From: Ceratopteris richardii
Lineage: Eukaryota > Streptophyta > Polypodiopsida > Polypodiales > Pteridaceae
Direction: 5' to 3'
Length of the DNA: 64,000 bases
NCBI GenBank assembly: GCA_020310875.1
Contig: CM035444.1
Coordinates: forward strand, 23,375,272 to 23,439,271
Part shown: positions 11,485 to 22,340 of the stretch, piece after piece
How the letters are laid out: every line of letters begins with the position of its first letter
Position numbering within the stretch: the first letter of the stretch is position 1
Translations under genes and position numbers: made by a program
Notes under the pieces: model-generated
What the model was told of the DNA's origin: nothing
The model's input: the letters and a program-made list of their open reading frames with translations, nothing else
Databases searched by the model: none

Positions 11485-12600
11485 AAGTATCGTGGAGAGC
11501 GCTGTCGGGTATCGTGTGAGCGTGCAGAGATCGTGGCGAGGAAAACAAGCAATAGGGAAGTGCACAGAGCAAGGGAGTTAGACCAAGAGATCATAGGTGA
11601 TACCAAGGTAAACTAAACCACCCTTTTGATCAAAAAATTCTCAGCATTTCAACCTAGGAAAGAAAAACGATCTGCGCTGAGTATCGTTTGGGCTTTCAGG
11701 GGGTTAAAAGTTGTTTGTTGATTGATACAGTGAGTGGGGGTAAGAGAGAAGAGCCAGGTGAGCAAGGGGGAAAAATCAAAATCACAAAAACATCTGCAAA
11801 AATTGAATTAGGGTCAAGTATCGTTTTTGCTCCCGCGGTCGAGTATCGCGATACTTGTCAAGTATCGTGGGACTCCTGTGGTCGAGTATCGCGATATTTC
11901 CCTAATATCGGTATCGTCTCGATCAGAGATCGTTTGAGCCCAAAGATCGTGTATCGTTGGCTCAAGTATCGTGTTCCAGAGATCGTGATACTTGCCAAAG
12001 ATCGTCGATCGTTGGGGTTAAAGATCGGTATCGTTTCGGTCAGATATCGTTTTGGCCAAGTATCGGATATCGTTTTCTAGAGATCGCGATATTTGCCAAA
12101 GATCGTCGATCGTTTGGTCGAGTATCGTGTGTCAAGTATCGTTTTTGTCAAATATCGTGTATCGTGGCCTGAAGATCGCGATACTTGTGAAGTATCGTGT
12201 ATCGTTTGACCAAGTATCGTTGTGACAGAGATCATGTATCGTTTGGTCCAAGTATCGTGTATCGCGTCTAAGAGATCGCGATACTTACCAGCGATCGCGT
12301 ATCGTTTTGAACAAAGTATCGTCGATCGTGTATCGTGTTGACCAAAGATCGTTGAGTCCAGAGATCGTTTTGCCAAAGATCGTTTGGGAAAGTATCGTGT
12401 ATCGTTTTCTCCCGAAGATCAAGTATCGTCGGCGATCAACTATCGCGTATCGTTTCAGACTCAAATATCGTGTATCATGTCCATCAAGTATCGTCGGGGC
12501 AGAGATCGTCTTCCAGCGATCGTTTCGTCCAAGTATCATGTCAGTCAGCGATCGTTTTGACAGAGGTCGTGTATCGTGGATTTTAGGAGTCAAGTATCGT
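11485..12600 (+). repeat. Leader array of more than 50 ATCG-centred motifs
   Basis: Between the primer-binding site and gag the sequence becomes dominated by variants of AAGTATCGTG, AGATCGT and TATCGCG. By hand count ATCG occurs about 57 times between 11485 and 12600, 53 of them in 11818-12600, where about three would be expected by chance. Spacing is irregular (about 7-25 bases), so this is not a simple tandem satellite. Some copies are paired head to head: AGTATCGCGATACT (11842-11855) is a perfect palindrome, and AGATCGCGATACTT occurs near 12173 and 12272. Several copies read ATCA instead of ATCG, as CpG decay would give. Frames across it on both strands are side effects of composition. Function unknown. 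Confidence 0.9.
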
Positions 12601-12719
12601 GACTTGAAATTTTCCTTTAGTTATTTTCCAGCCTAATTTTTTTTCCCTAGACTTCTAAGTCATAACTTAGAATTCCAGAGGCTAGAGGAGGACAAGATTT
12701 GATCAGAGCTCTTAAGTGA

Positions 12720-15700
12720 ATGAACCTGAGATCCGGAAGAACCCTAGGAAGCCGAAGAAGTGTAATTTCTTCCGTAGGGAGTGTAGCCGAACCAAGTAGC
12801 CGTTCACACTATTCTGAGACCTCCAGTGAGTCAGAAGGAGAAATCCCCATGGCTTCAGAGGATATGCAAAACACTGTACCCATGATTGGCCAGATGTCCA
12901 TCATTGAGGGAGAATACAGAACCTCCTTAGAGTATGTGAACACCAACCACAATGAGATCCCTATCTATTTGGATGGTCTAAACAGATCAGTGGCCAGACT
13001 GAGGAAGGCTTCAGAGGCCTACATAGTGCCAAGACCAGCAGTTAAGTACATAGGAGGACTGTATATGGACAAACAAGACATTCAATACGTGGTCACAGAA
13101 CACCCTGAAATCATTAATGAGAGTGGTGAGGAAAATAATGCTTCGAGCTTAAATGGATGTGGAAACGAAGAACAAGTAACTACTCCTAGAGGGAGATCTA
13201 TAATTACTAAACTTTGGAGAGGAGACCTAATTCCCCAGGATGATACTCTGATAGATGTGTATTTGATCAACGGAATGGTGCACCTGCTCAGAGCCCATTC
13301 CTCTATATGGGAAGCTGCTCCTAATCCAGTTACCATCTATGAGTTACAAGATCCTGAGTTCCCCACCATCATCACCTATTTGGATAAAAATCACAGAAGA
13401 TATTGGCCAATAACAGAATTAGAGAGAGCTGAGCTGAAATATCAGAACATCCCAGTGTTCCCCCCAAGGGACCAAGCCACTACGTCACGGAATCCACATG
13501 GAACTTCTCAAAATGATTCAATTCAACAATCGGGACAAACACAACAAACTCAACAAACCCAGATCCCCATCAGACCACGTGTACAATTCGCAATGCCTGC
13601 CACTAATCCTAATTACCGGCCACAACCAGCCATTGACCCAAGACAAGGAGTTCATGCTCTAGTCAGACCACAGGTAGTACGAGGACCAGGCATACCTATA
13701 GGAAGACCAAATTACCCGGTAATGCCTAGACAACCTGAAGCAGGAAGGAGACTAAGGCCGATTCAAGTGGCCAAGTGCATGAGAAATCATTATGATGGCT
13801 CTAGTGAACCCTATAATCACATAGCAGAATTTAAACAAGTAGTTAGAGCCGAGCAGGTAGATGACTTCATGATTCAATATGAGTCCTTTGGCCTTACCTT
13901 GTCAGACACAGCGTTGGCCTGGTTTCAGCCATTGGATCCAAATACCTTTCAGAACATGGATCAGGTATATCAAGAAATGATTGAAGAATTTACCAAATCT
14001 GGAATTAAAAACAATTCTTCGTCATTAATCCACAGCTTCAAACAAGTCCCTACTGAGTCAGTGAGATTGGCAGCAAGGAGATTCAAGCAGTATGTGGATA
14101 GATGCCCCTTAGAAGAGAGACCAACGCAAAACAAAATGGTATCATTGTTCTTAGAAGGACTGTTGAACGGAACCTTGAGGTCATTAGTGTACGTAAAGAG
14201 AGTTCAAACCTTGCAAGAGTGTATGAAGGAATGCATAGACCTAGAAGATAACCTTGCAGAAGATTTGAAAATACCCCAAGGTAGTGTGAAAAGCGAAGAG
14301 TCAACATGTAGCACATCAAACCCCAAAAACAACGTAGAGGAAATTGCCGACTTGTTAGTAAAAAAACTGAATGTTCAAGGACAGAGGAATTATCCCACCA
14401 ATCCTATGAGAATGCCTATGCTTAGAAGATGTATGCAGTGCGGAGGAGATCATCCTTCTCACTTGTGTACTAGGGGAGTAGTCCCACCACCTGCCTATGC
14501 TCCTCACAGACCCTCTGTCCCCGGACCGCTACAATATTGCAGTATAGAGCAGAGATACACAAACCATAGCACCGAGAACTGCCCTTACAATAGGCAAACC
14601 AGACCCACCCAGCCTTATGTGAGACCATATGGATACCCGCAGAACGAGCAGGGAGGAGAAGCCTTTAGATATCCCTCATATCAGCCGCAGGCACCAATAC
14701 CACGACCATACGCATACCAAGGATATACGCAACCCCAACCAGTGCTAGGACAACAACCGCCCCACCCTCAGAACGTTGTCCCAGTTAAGATAGCGCAACC
14801 AGAGGAAAACTTAGAAAGGGCTATAGTGCCAGCCACACCTTTGGCTAGTGATGACCCATATGACTCATTTTACGATCCTAGTCAAGGAACATACCCTGGT
14901 TATGAGAGCTCAATAATGGAATATGGGCAACAATATGACCCATATGCTTATGGCATGGAGATACCTGATAGTTCTTACGGACACGAGCAGGATTATGTGC
15001 CCTTAATGTACACAGCTCCTAGAGCAACCATGCCACCTCGACCAATGAATAGACCGCCTGTACCCAGAGGACCATGCTACAGATGTGGAGGTGACCACTA
15101 TATTAGAGAATGTACATTACCAAACCCACCACCACCACAACGAATTTGGGATGGCTACTGTAGCGATTGTGGTAAGGAGCATCTTTTCAGAGATTGTCCT
15201 AAGAACCCCAACAAAGTCACATCTAACGTGCAGATTAATGTGATAGAAGTGATTGAATCATCAGGGAGCGACAAAGAGTACACTATACCTTTAAAGGCCA
15301 TAACAAGAGCAAAGGCTAGAGAGAACCCTGATAAAACAGACGGAAGTAATCAAAGTGATAAAGAGGGAAATACACCCATCCCTCACAGAGTGGAAGACTC
15401 CGAAGAACCAGAGAGAAGTATTGCCAGTAAAAGATCACAAAGATGGAAGAACCGGAGAGACAGGATAAAAGAAAAAAAACTATTGCAAAAGAAGGAAAAT
15501 GAAAAGAGTAAACAGAAATCAACGGAAGAATCACAAGTGGAAGAAGAAAATAAAAAGGAGAATAAAAGGGAGGAGGTAGGATCAGTATTAGCAGACCCAA
15601 TGCCTGAAGAATTAGCCATGTGGATTCAGGCATACAAGGCGAGAATAAAAGCAGGACCTTCCATAGAGCAACACGAGAGAGAGTATCCGAGAGGCGACTT

Positions 15701-15758
15701 AGAGAAAGAAAGACTGGAAATCTGCAAAAAACTGATAGAAGTGCCCAACAAACATTAG
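12720..15758 (+). CDS. gag: gag ORF of the young gypsy element (1,012 codons)
   Basis: Gag forms the cytoplasmic virus-like particle that packages element RNA. The core gag domain spans about residues 353-515 (KCMRNHYDGSSEPYNHIAEFKQ...LAWFQPLDP...GIKNNSSSLIHSFKQV...RFKQYVDRCP...LFLEGLLNGTLRSLVYVKR). A Gln/Pro-rich segment precedes it and a long Pro/Tyr-rich segment follows. Three zinc knuckles have the spacing CX2CX3HX4C (from residues 571, 786 and 814), one residue shorter than the usual CX4H. A degenerate fourth, CSIEQRYTNHSTENC, lies between the first two. The C-terminus is highly charged. The ATG at 12720 is the first in the frame after the leader array. At over 1,000 residues it is long for gag. 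Its end overlaps the start of pol in another frame, an arrangement gypsy elements often resolve by programmed frameshifting. Confidence 0.9.
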   Translation: MNLRSGRTLGSRRSVISSVGSVAEPSSRSHYSETSSESEGEIPMASEDMQNTVPMIGQMSIIEGEYRTSLEYVNTNHNEIPIYLDGLNRSVARLRKASEAYIVPRPAVKYIGGLYMDKQDIQYVVTEHPEIINESGEENNASSLNGCGNEEQVTTPRGRSIITKLWRGDLIPQDDTLIDVYLINGMVHLLRAHSSIWEAAPNPVTIYELQDPEFPTIITYLDKNHRRYWPITELERAELKYQNIPVFPPRDQATTSRNPHGTSQNDSIQQSGQTQQTQQTQIPIRPRVQFAMPATNPNYRPQPAIDPRQGVHALVRPQVVRGPGIPIGRPNYPVMPRQPEAGRRLRPIQVAKCMRNHYDGSSEPYNHIAEFKQVVRAEQVDDFMIQYESFGLTLSDTALAWFQPLDPNTFQNMDQVYQEMIEEFTKSGIKNNSSSLIHSFKQVPTESVRLAARRFKQYVDRCPLEERPTQNKMVSLFLEGLLNGTLRSLVYVKRVQTLQECMKECIDLEDNLAEDLKIPQGSVKSEESTCSTSNPKNNVEEIADLLVKKLNVQGQRNYPTNPMRMPMLRRCMQCGGDHPSHLCTRGVVPPPAYAPHRPSVPGPLQYCSIEQRYTNHSTENCPYNRQTRPTQPYVRPYGYPQNEQGGEAFRYPSYQPQAPIPRPYAYQGYTQPQPVLGQQPPHPQNVVPVKIAQPEENLERAIVPATPLASDDPYDSFYDPSQGTYPGYESSIMEYGQQYDPYAYGMEIPDSSYGHEQDYVPLMYTAPRATMPPRPMNRPPVPRGPCYRCGGDHYIRECTLPNPPPPQRIWDGYCSDCGKEHLFRDCPKNPNKVTSNVQINVIEVIESSGSDKEYTIPLKAITRAKARENPDKTDGSNQSDKEGNTPIPHRVEDSEEPERSIASKRSQRWKNRRDRIKEKKLLQKKENEKSKQKSTEESQVEEENKKENKREEVGSVLADPMPEELAMWIQAYKARIKAGPSIEQHEREYPRGDLEKERLEICKKLIEVPNKH

Positions 15759-18700
15759 AAAAACCCGCATCACCTTTACCAAACAACCGAATTTGCGAAG
15801 AAAAATTCCAAGAGTGCCTAAACACTCGGGGAAAGCCTAACGTAAATAGACCTCTGAATGATGAAATTGGTATTGAGAGAAAGGAAGGATCCATAGTCCC
15901 TGAAATAGAAGGGGACTGGACTAAGGATCTATGGGCACGAGTTCAAGAGGACAAGTGGAAAAAGGTAGAAGGAATTGAACCGCCCTTTGAAGAATTGGAA
16001 GCAGAAAACGAAATAGAGGGTTCAATACCTGAACTCAATTCAGAAGAAATTTTTCCAATAGATGCAAGTGATAAAGGAGAGGAAGATGTAAAGGAACTAC
16101 CCAACTACACCGGGGAATACGAGCACAACTCAGAATTGTATCGCATTCCATCAATAACCAGACGAGAAACGAATCCATCAGTTCAAACATCGGAGATCAT
16201 ACAACGTCTTAGAGAGGTGAAAATCCCATGTACCCTAACATTCGAGGAACTGTTAAAGGTAAAACCACATTTAAAAGAGAAATTGATCAATCAATGGGAA
16301 GTCAAGGAGGAAAAGAAGGAGGTAGCTGACGAAGTGAAAACGGTGAGAATTCCAGTGGATAAAGTAGGAGACTTTAGCGAAGGAGATGAAGGAAATACAT
16401 GCCTACCAATCACCTATAGGGGTTACACAACCAAAGCCATACTAGATTCAGGAGCTGGTGTTGGCATTGCTACCAAAGAAATTTGGGAGAAATGGGGAAA
16501 ACCAGCATTGAGACCAACGCGCATGAAAATTCAAATGGTAGATGGACATACGGAAAGACCCTTAGGATTGTTGGAACGAGTAGTCTTCACTACGTGCGGA
16601 GTGGAATTCGAACATACTTTAGCAATTTGTCACTTCGAAAGGCCAAGCAATTATGAAATGATCTTGGGAAGGCCATTCATGAGACAGCTAAAGGTCGTAC
16701 AAGATTGGGGACAAGATGCAGTGTACCTACAACACGCAGGAATCACCACTAGGATCAACCTACATACATACACATATCAAGACATGCCACCTCTGCAATG
16801 GAATCAAATCCATAAAGAGGAAGACGACCAATCGGTTCATAGTGCAGGCCCTAGTGACCAATCCTGGATGAACGAGCACACTCATCTATGGATATGCCAA
16901 GCTGCAAAAAAGGAAGAAGAGAGAAGAAAAAGTTGGCAGCAAAAACAAGGAATAGTGAGATCGGTACAAGATCCGGCCTATATGCCACAAGTATTTCCGG
17001 ATGAAGAATTCGAACCTCACGGTTGGATGGAAATCTTAGCCACCCTCGATGTCTGTGTAAACGAAGAAGTAGTAACCATGAACGAATGTATTGACGAAGA
17101 GGGTTATGACATTAGTCTGTATATGGTAGTCCTTCAGGAGGCAGAAGAAGGAGAAGTGATCGAGAAAGACTGGAAGGAGGACTACGAGAGCATTGAAATG
17201 GAACCAGAACCCATGGATCTAGGGATTAGTACCACTAACATGGATATCACTGCCAATGAAAAACATAAGGTACTCACACAAAAAGAAGAATTAGAAGTTG
17301 AAAGGGAATTAGAAGATGAAGAAAACAAACCCCAAGACCAATTTGAGGTACCAGCTCATTTCAAAAAATATGAAGTGGAAGAGAGGAAAATTGCTATTCA
17401 AATGCCTAAAAGAGAAGCACAACCTGGAATAGCATATGATAATAAGGAGCAAACCAAAAAAATAGTCGTAACTATGGAAGGAGGTGAAGAACGATGTAGC
17501 TTCATAGGACAGGATGTCCCATTAGAAGAAGAACAAGAGTTAATTCGACTCATAAGAGAATACCGGGATGTCTTTGCTTGGACTTATAAGGACTTAAAAG
17601 GAGTAGATCCATCTATATGTGCGCATAGAATCCCCATGACATCCGAGGCCAAACCTTCGAAACAGAGACCTTATACTTATAATGATGTATATTCAGCCAA
17701 GATAAAAGAAGAAATAGATAAGTTGTTAGATGCTGGATTCATCTACGAAATTGAGCACACGGAATGGGTATCGCCCTTGGTGGTTGTACCAAATAAGAAT
17801 GGAAAGTTAAGAGTGTGCATCAATTTGAAAAAAGTAAACGCCGCAACCATAAGGGATAGCTATCCCTTACCAATCACTGACCATCTCTTGGAAAGGGTAG
17901 CAGGGAAAGAAGTTTATAGTTTTCTGGATGGCTTTTCAGGGTATAATCAGGTAGCTATTGCTCCTGAGGACCAACATAAGACTGCATTTGCAACTGAATG
18001 GGGAGTATACGCCTTTAGAGTCATGCCTTTTGGTTTAACGAATGCCCCAGCTACATTCCAAAGACTGATGTGTCATGTGTTCAAGGAATTTTTGAGAAAA
18101 AGCATGGAGGTATACGTGGATGATCTGTGTACATATTCAGCTATACGATCAGAGCACATCCCTGAACTAGAAAAGATTTTTGCTAAATGTCGACAATATA
18201 GAGTATGCCTCAATCCTGAAAAATGTGTCTTCATGGTGCGACAAGGGAAAATCTTAGGACATATTGTTTCTAAGAATGGGATTTCAACAGATGAAGACAA
18301 AATCAAAGTAATTTTGGATTTACCAAGACCTAAAACTGCTAAAGAAGTTCAAGCATTTATGGGACATTGTGGTTACTATCGAAGATTCATACATATGTAT
18401 GCCATAATTGCTAGACCTCTTTATGCATTATTGACCTTATTCAATTGGACCGAAGAATGCGAAAAAGCTTTTAATGAGTTGAAGAATCGATTGAGTTCAG
18501 CACCTATTCTTCGAGTCCCCAACTAGAATAAACCGTTTCATATTCATGTTGATGCTTCCAAGTTTGCCATTGGTTGCATCTTAGCTCAACCAGCTGATAC
18601 AGGTAAATTAGACCAACCGATAGCCTATGCCAGTAGACAATTAAATCAAGCGGAACGCAATTATACTACTACGGAGAGAGAAGGCCTAGGGATGGTATAC

Positions 18701-21700
18701 GCAGTCAAGAAATTCAGACATTACTTACTGGCAAACAAATTCAAATTCTTCATTGATCATCAAGCTCTATTGTACTTAGTCAACAAGCCTTGCAATACAG
18801 GACGATTAGTACGATGGTTTTTATTGCTAATGGAATTTGATTTTGAGGTAATAGTCAAGAAAGGAAACACCCACATAAGGGCAGACCACTTATCTCGTAT
18901 GACCCATGGAGAACCACCCATAGGAGTTCCTGATGATCTGCCAGATACCTATCTGTTTAACCTGGAAGTATGTCCTCAATGGGCCGAAAAATTGATCCCA
19001 ATACTTACACATGGACCTAAAGATGGGATCACGCCAAACCAAAAGCAAGATCTCTGGAGGACCAAAAACCTTCACATTATTGCTGGAAGTTTGTATCACC
19101 AGGATTCAAGCGGACTGCTGATGAGATGCATGGAAGAAGGGGAACAAGAGATGTGGCTTCAGAGAGCACACATAAACCAATGGGACACTCATTTGAATGC
19201 GAATGGAACGTGGCAAACACTCAGGAGATTTGGCATATATTGGCCAACCATGCAACGAGATGCACATAACTATGTGTCAACCTGTCTAACCTGTCAAGAA
19301 CAAACCCCAGACGAGAACTCTACATTATGCTATTCTACAGTAGCACCAAGGTGGAGCATGCCTCTAGTAAAGTTCTTGAAAACTCGAGAGTACCCTGATG
19401 GAGCTACCTTAGCAAGGAAACGTGCTTTTGAAGAACAGAGCAAGGATTACGCTATCATAGGAAAACAACTCTTTAAACGCGGGAAGGATAACCAACTAAG
19501 AATGTGCATTCATGAAAATGAATATCTCTCTGTCTTAGATATGGCACATGCAGGAGCTGCGGGAGGACATTTCTCAGCAGACAGAACGGTCAAGATGATT
19601 CTCTTTGCAGGCTTGTGGTGGCCAACTCTACATATGGATGCGGAGGCATATGTGAGAAGTTGCGAAACATGCCAGAGAGCGAAATATCCCATTAGAAGAG
19701 ACGACATGCCTTTAAGACCCATGGTTTGTGCAAGAGCATTTACCAAGTGGGGAATTGACTTCATAGGACCTATCAATCCACCGGCCAAAGGATCACATGC
19801 TGAATATATCATAGTAGCCACCGACTACTTGACTAAGTGGGTAGAAGCAAAAGCCACTAGAAAGAATGATGCTCAAACCACAGCAAAATTTCTCTTTGAG
19901 CACATTTTCACACGCTTTGGACTACCGATTGAGATAGTGAGTGATCGAGGAACGCATTTCTTAAACGAGGTCATTGAGTCGCTAATGAATGACTTTCTTG
20001 TGATTCATAAAAAATCAGCCCCATACCACCCTCAAGCTAATGGACAAGCTGAAAGTTCCAACAAGGTACTATGTACTGTACTGACAAAAATTGTCAATAA
20101 TGGAAGGTCAGATTGGGACAAACAATTGCATCACGCAATTTGGGCCTTCCGTGTGGCATATAAAACGGCCATTGGAACTACACCTTTCAACCTAGTGTAT
20201 GGATAGAATGCAATTTTGCCAATTGACTTCTTAGTACCTACATTGAAAGTGGCCCAGCAATATGAGTGGAACGGTCATGAATTGTCTCAGCAATTAGATC
20301 AAATTGAAAAGCTACACGAGACTAGATTGCAAGCGGTAGCAGGCATTTATGCTGCTAAACGGAGACAAAAGGCTTATTATGATGCACACATAAAAGACAA
20401 GGGACTAAAAGAAGGCAACTTAGTCCTAGTATACACCCTCAAACAACATGCAAAGAAGCTCCAAAAACGCGGATATGGACCCCTGATTATAAATCGAATC
20501 TCTACTAGTGGTGCAGTCAATCTCGCAACACTAGACGGAGACATTCTTCCCAACTACATCAGTGGATGCAGAGTGAAAAGATTCATGGAGCCTTTGACTG
20601 ATCAAATGCTAGCGCGACTGTTAGGAGCTCAAAGTAGGAAAAAGGAAGAAGAACGCATACGAGAAGAAGCGAGACAGGAAGCCCTAGAACGTATCAGAAA
20701 ACGGAAAGAGTGGATGAGAGAAAGAGACGAGAGATATCAAATAGGAGAAGAACTCATCCCAATGGGTAATTTTAGAGCCACTGAGAACTCAGGACAACAA
20801 AGAAGACAGCCTTACTTGAATCTGGGAGCAGGACGAAAAGAGTACCACTTAGTGGATGCTCTCATAGACACAGGAGCAGCCATAAGCTGCATTAGATTTT
20901 CTTTGTCTCAGAGACTTAAAGAGGAGTTACGCCCATCGAAGGCACAACTAATAGGAATAGGAGGGCAAATCACTCAATGTGTAGGTGAGATAACCCTACC
21001 TCTACATATGGGGAACAACACTATGGAACAGAGACTCTTAGTATGTCAGGACCAGGATCTGCTTGAAGATGTGGTGTTAGGTCAAGATTGGATCTATGAA
21101 TATGAGGTAACCATTCAATTGGCTTTAGGATACATCTCTGCCAGAATGGGACCTCGTGAGGTATTTAGTTTGCTAGACGAACGACCACCCAAAGCCGCTA
21201 TTATAGAGCAAGAAGTTCATCCCAATGAACAAAGTCATGATTGTATGTTCACTAGCACTATAGAAACTCCATCGTCAAGTACTTCATGTGAGAATACCGT
21301 GAGTCCTGTGTGCACTCCATCTTTGAGTATAGAGAGTAACAAGAGTGCACAGACACATGAAATCAAGCCCAGTGAAACACAAGGCACAAGAGAGAATACT
21401 CTTCTGCAAGGATTGAAGCCTACACCTGTGAAAGTATACCCTATTCCACATTCTACACTAGCTTGGATAAGGAAGGATCAAAAGAAGGCATATCTTCAAC
21501 AACAGAAAAGTCTTCGACATCAGCGTGTCCAATCGAATAAGAAGACAAAGAATTTCGAACACTTCAGTCAACCACGACTCACTAGCATATGGATCCCAAA
21601 GAAACTGATAACTGCACAACCTGATCGAACACAAATGTGGATCCCAAAGTCATGTACGCTAAGGACGACCATCCCAAACAAGACACATCCTCAGAAGGGC

Positions 21701-21955
21701 TATCGCCATCATCATGGTCAACAGGCACATCAGCCGAGAAAGAGGACATATTGGAGGAAGAAGGAATCTACAGATGCAATACAAACCAACTTAAGATTCC
21801 CAAAACCGAATCAGCAGACGTACTACCGAAGAAGAACCACATTCATCAAGAGAGGTGGAGAATACAGTACATTCCATCCAAGTGAAGCAATTTTGGGTGC
21901 CGAAAGACAAGACAAGCTGCATACATCAAGAAACTACTTCCAATTGCACACATGA
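15620..21955 (+). pseudogene. pol: pol region of the young gypsy element
   Basis: Pol cuts the polyprotein, copies RNA to DNA and inserts it. In order: an acidic N-terminal segment; retropepsin at about 16400-16740 with active site LDSGA (DSGA at 16445-16456) and the closing MILGRPFM; reverse transcriptase about 17560-18420 with YVDD at 18113-18124; RNase H about 18540-18900 (HVDASKFAIGC...TEREGLGMVYAVKKFRHYLL...ADHLSR); a first HHCC-like zinc-binding block about 19155-19300; a second about 19540-19690; integrase core about 19735-20200 with the DDE residues in WGIDFIGP, SDRGTHF and NGQAESSNK; an integrase tail about 20220-20600; then a second retropepsin-like domain. There is no chromodomain. 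The region has about two breaks and so is probably not autonomous as it stands. Confidence 0.88.
20780..21180 (+). other. Second retropepsin-like domain downstream of integrase
   Basis: After the integrase tail and a Glu/Arg-rich helical stretch comes LVDALIDTGAAISCIR (DTGA at 20867-20878), then LIGIGGQITQCVGEITLPL, then DVVLGQDWIYEYEVTI (about 21068-21110). The hydrophobic-D-T-G-A motif, the glycine-rich flap-like segment and the 'hhLGxDW' closing motif in that order and spacing are the signature of a retropepsin fold. The same pol region already has a canonical protease before reverse transcriptase, with a different sequence (LDSGAGVGIA). Domain identity is an inference from motifs. It could be an active second protease, a non-catalytic structural copy, or a protein-binding domain. 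Confidence 0.7.
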
Positions 21956-21959
21956 GGAG

Positions 21960-22340
21960 TTGTCGAGACCCAAAGTATGCATGATAGGGCCACATTACTG
22001 GGCCAAGCATTCGGCACTTCCTTCTTCTACTTCCGGATAGTCACGCACATTTTCCCTTTGGAAATAGGAGAGCACTTGTACATACATAAAAACATTACTC
22101 CAAAAAAAAAAAAAAATTATTAACCGCTTCGGCTATGACTAACTTTTATGTTTTCTTTTCAGCAAAAAAATATAAAAATACATGAAAAAAAAAAAAAAAA
22201 TTCAGGTATTACCTTTCTCACACCCACGGGAAAGAGACGGCACCATGCACTCGGAGCAACATCGAATTATTAATCAACATATGGAGGAGGATTTCTGAAA
22301 AAACATATGGATACTAATTCATACTCTATATTGAGTGCAG
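21960..22340 (+). other. Inter-ORF region between pol and ORF3
   Basis: This non-coding stretch holds two A-runs of 15 and 16 bases (22102-22116 and 22185-22200). It also has a polypyrimidine tract ending in CAG (TTATGTTTTCTTTTCAG, ending at 22162), and GTGCAG directly before the ORF3 ATG at 22341. Both look like 3' splice sites, which would suit expression of ORF3 from a spliced RNA, as is known for envelope-like third ORFs in some plant gypsy elements. The splice reading is an inference. Confidence 0.5.

Noticed and set aside
11485-12600. CRISPR-like or satellite array
   Set aside because: The repeated word is only 5-10 bases with irregular spacing and no constant repeat-spacer unit, and the setting is a plant retroelement leader.
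11688-12636. Several ORFs of 70-130 codons on both strands across the leader array
   Set aside because: They are rich in Ile/Arg/Tyr/Val/Ser words dictated by the TATCG/GATCG repeats, occur on both strands, and have no recognisable domain.
15316-15894. 192-codon minus-strand frame over the gag/pol junction
   Set aside because: It is antisense to Lys/Glu-rich gag and pol sequence, which yields the Phe/Leu/Ser-rich composition seen. No domain.
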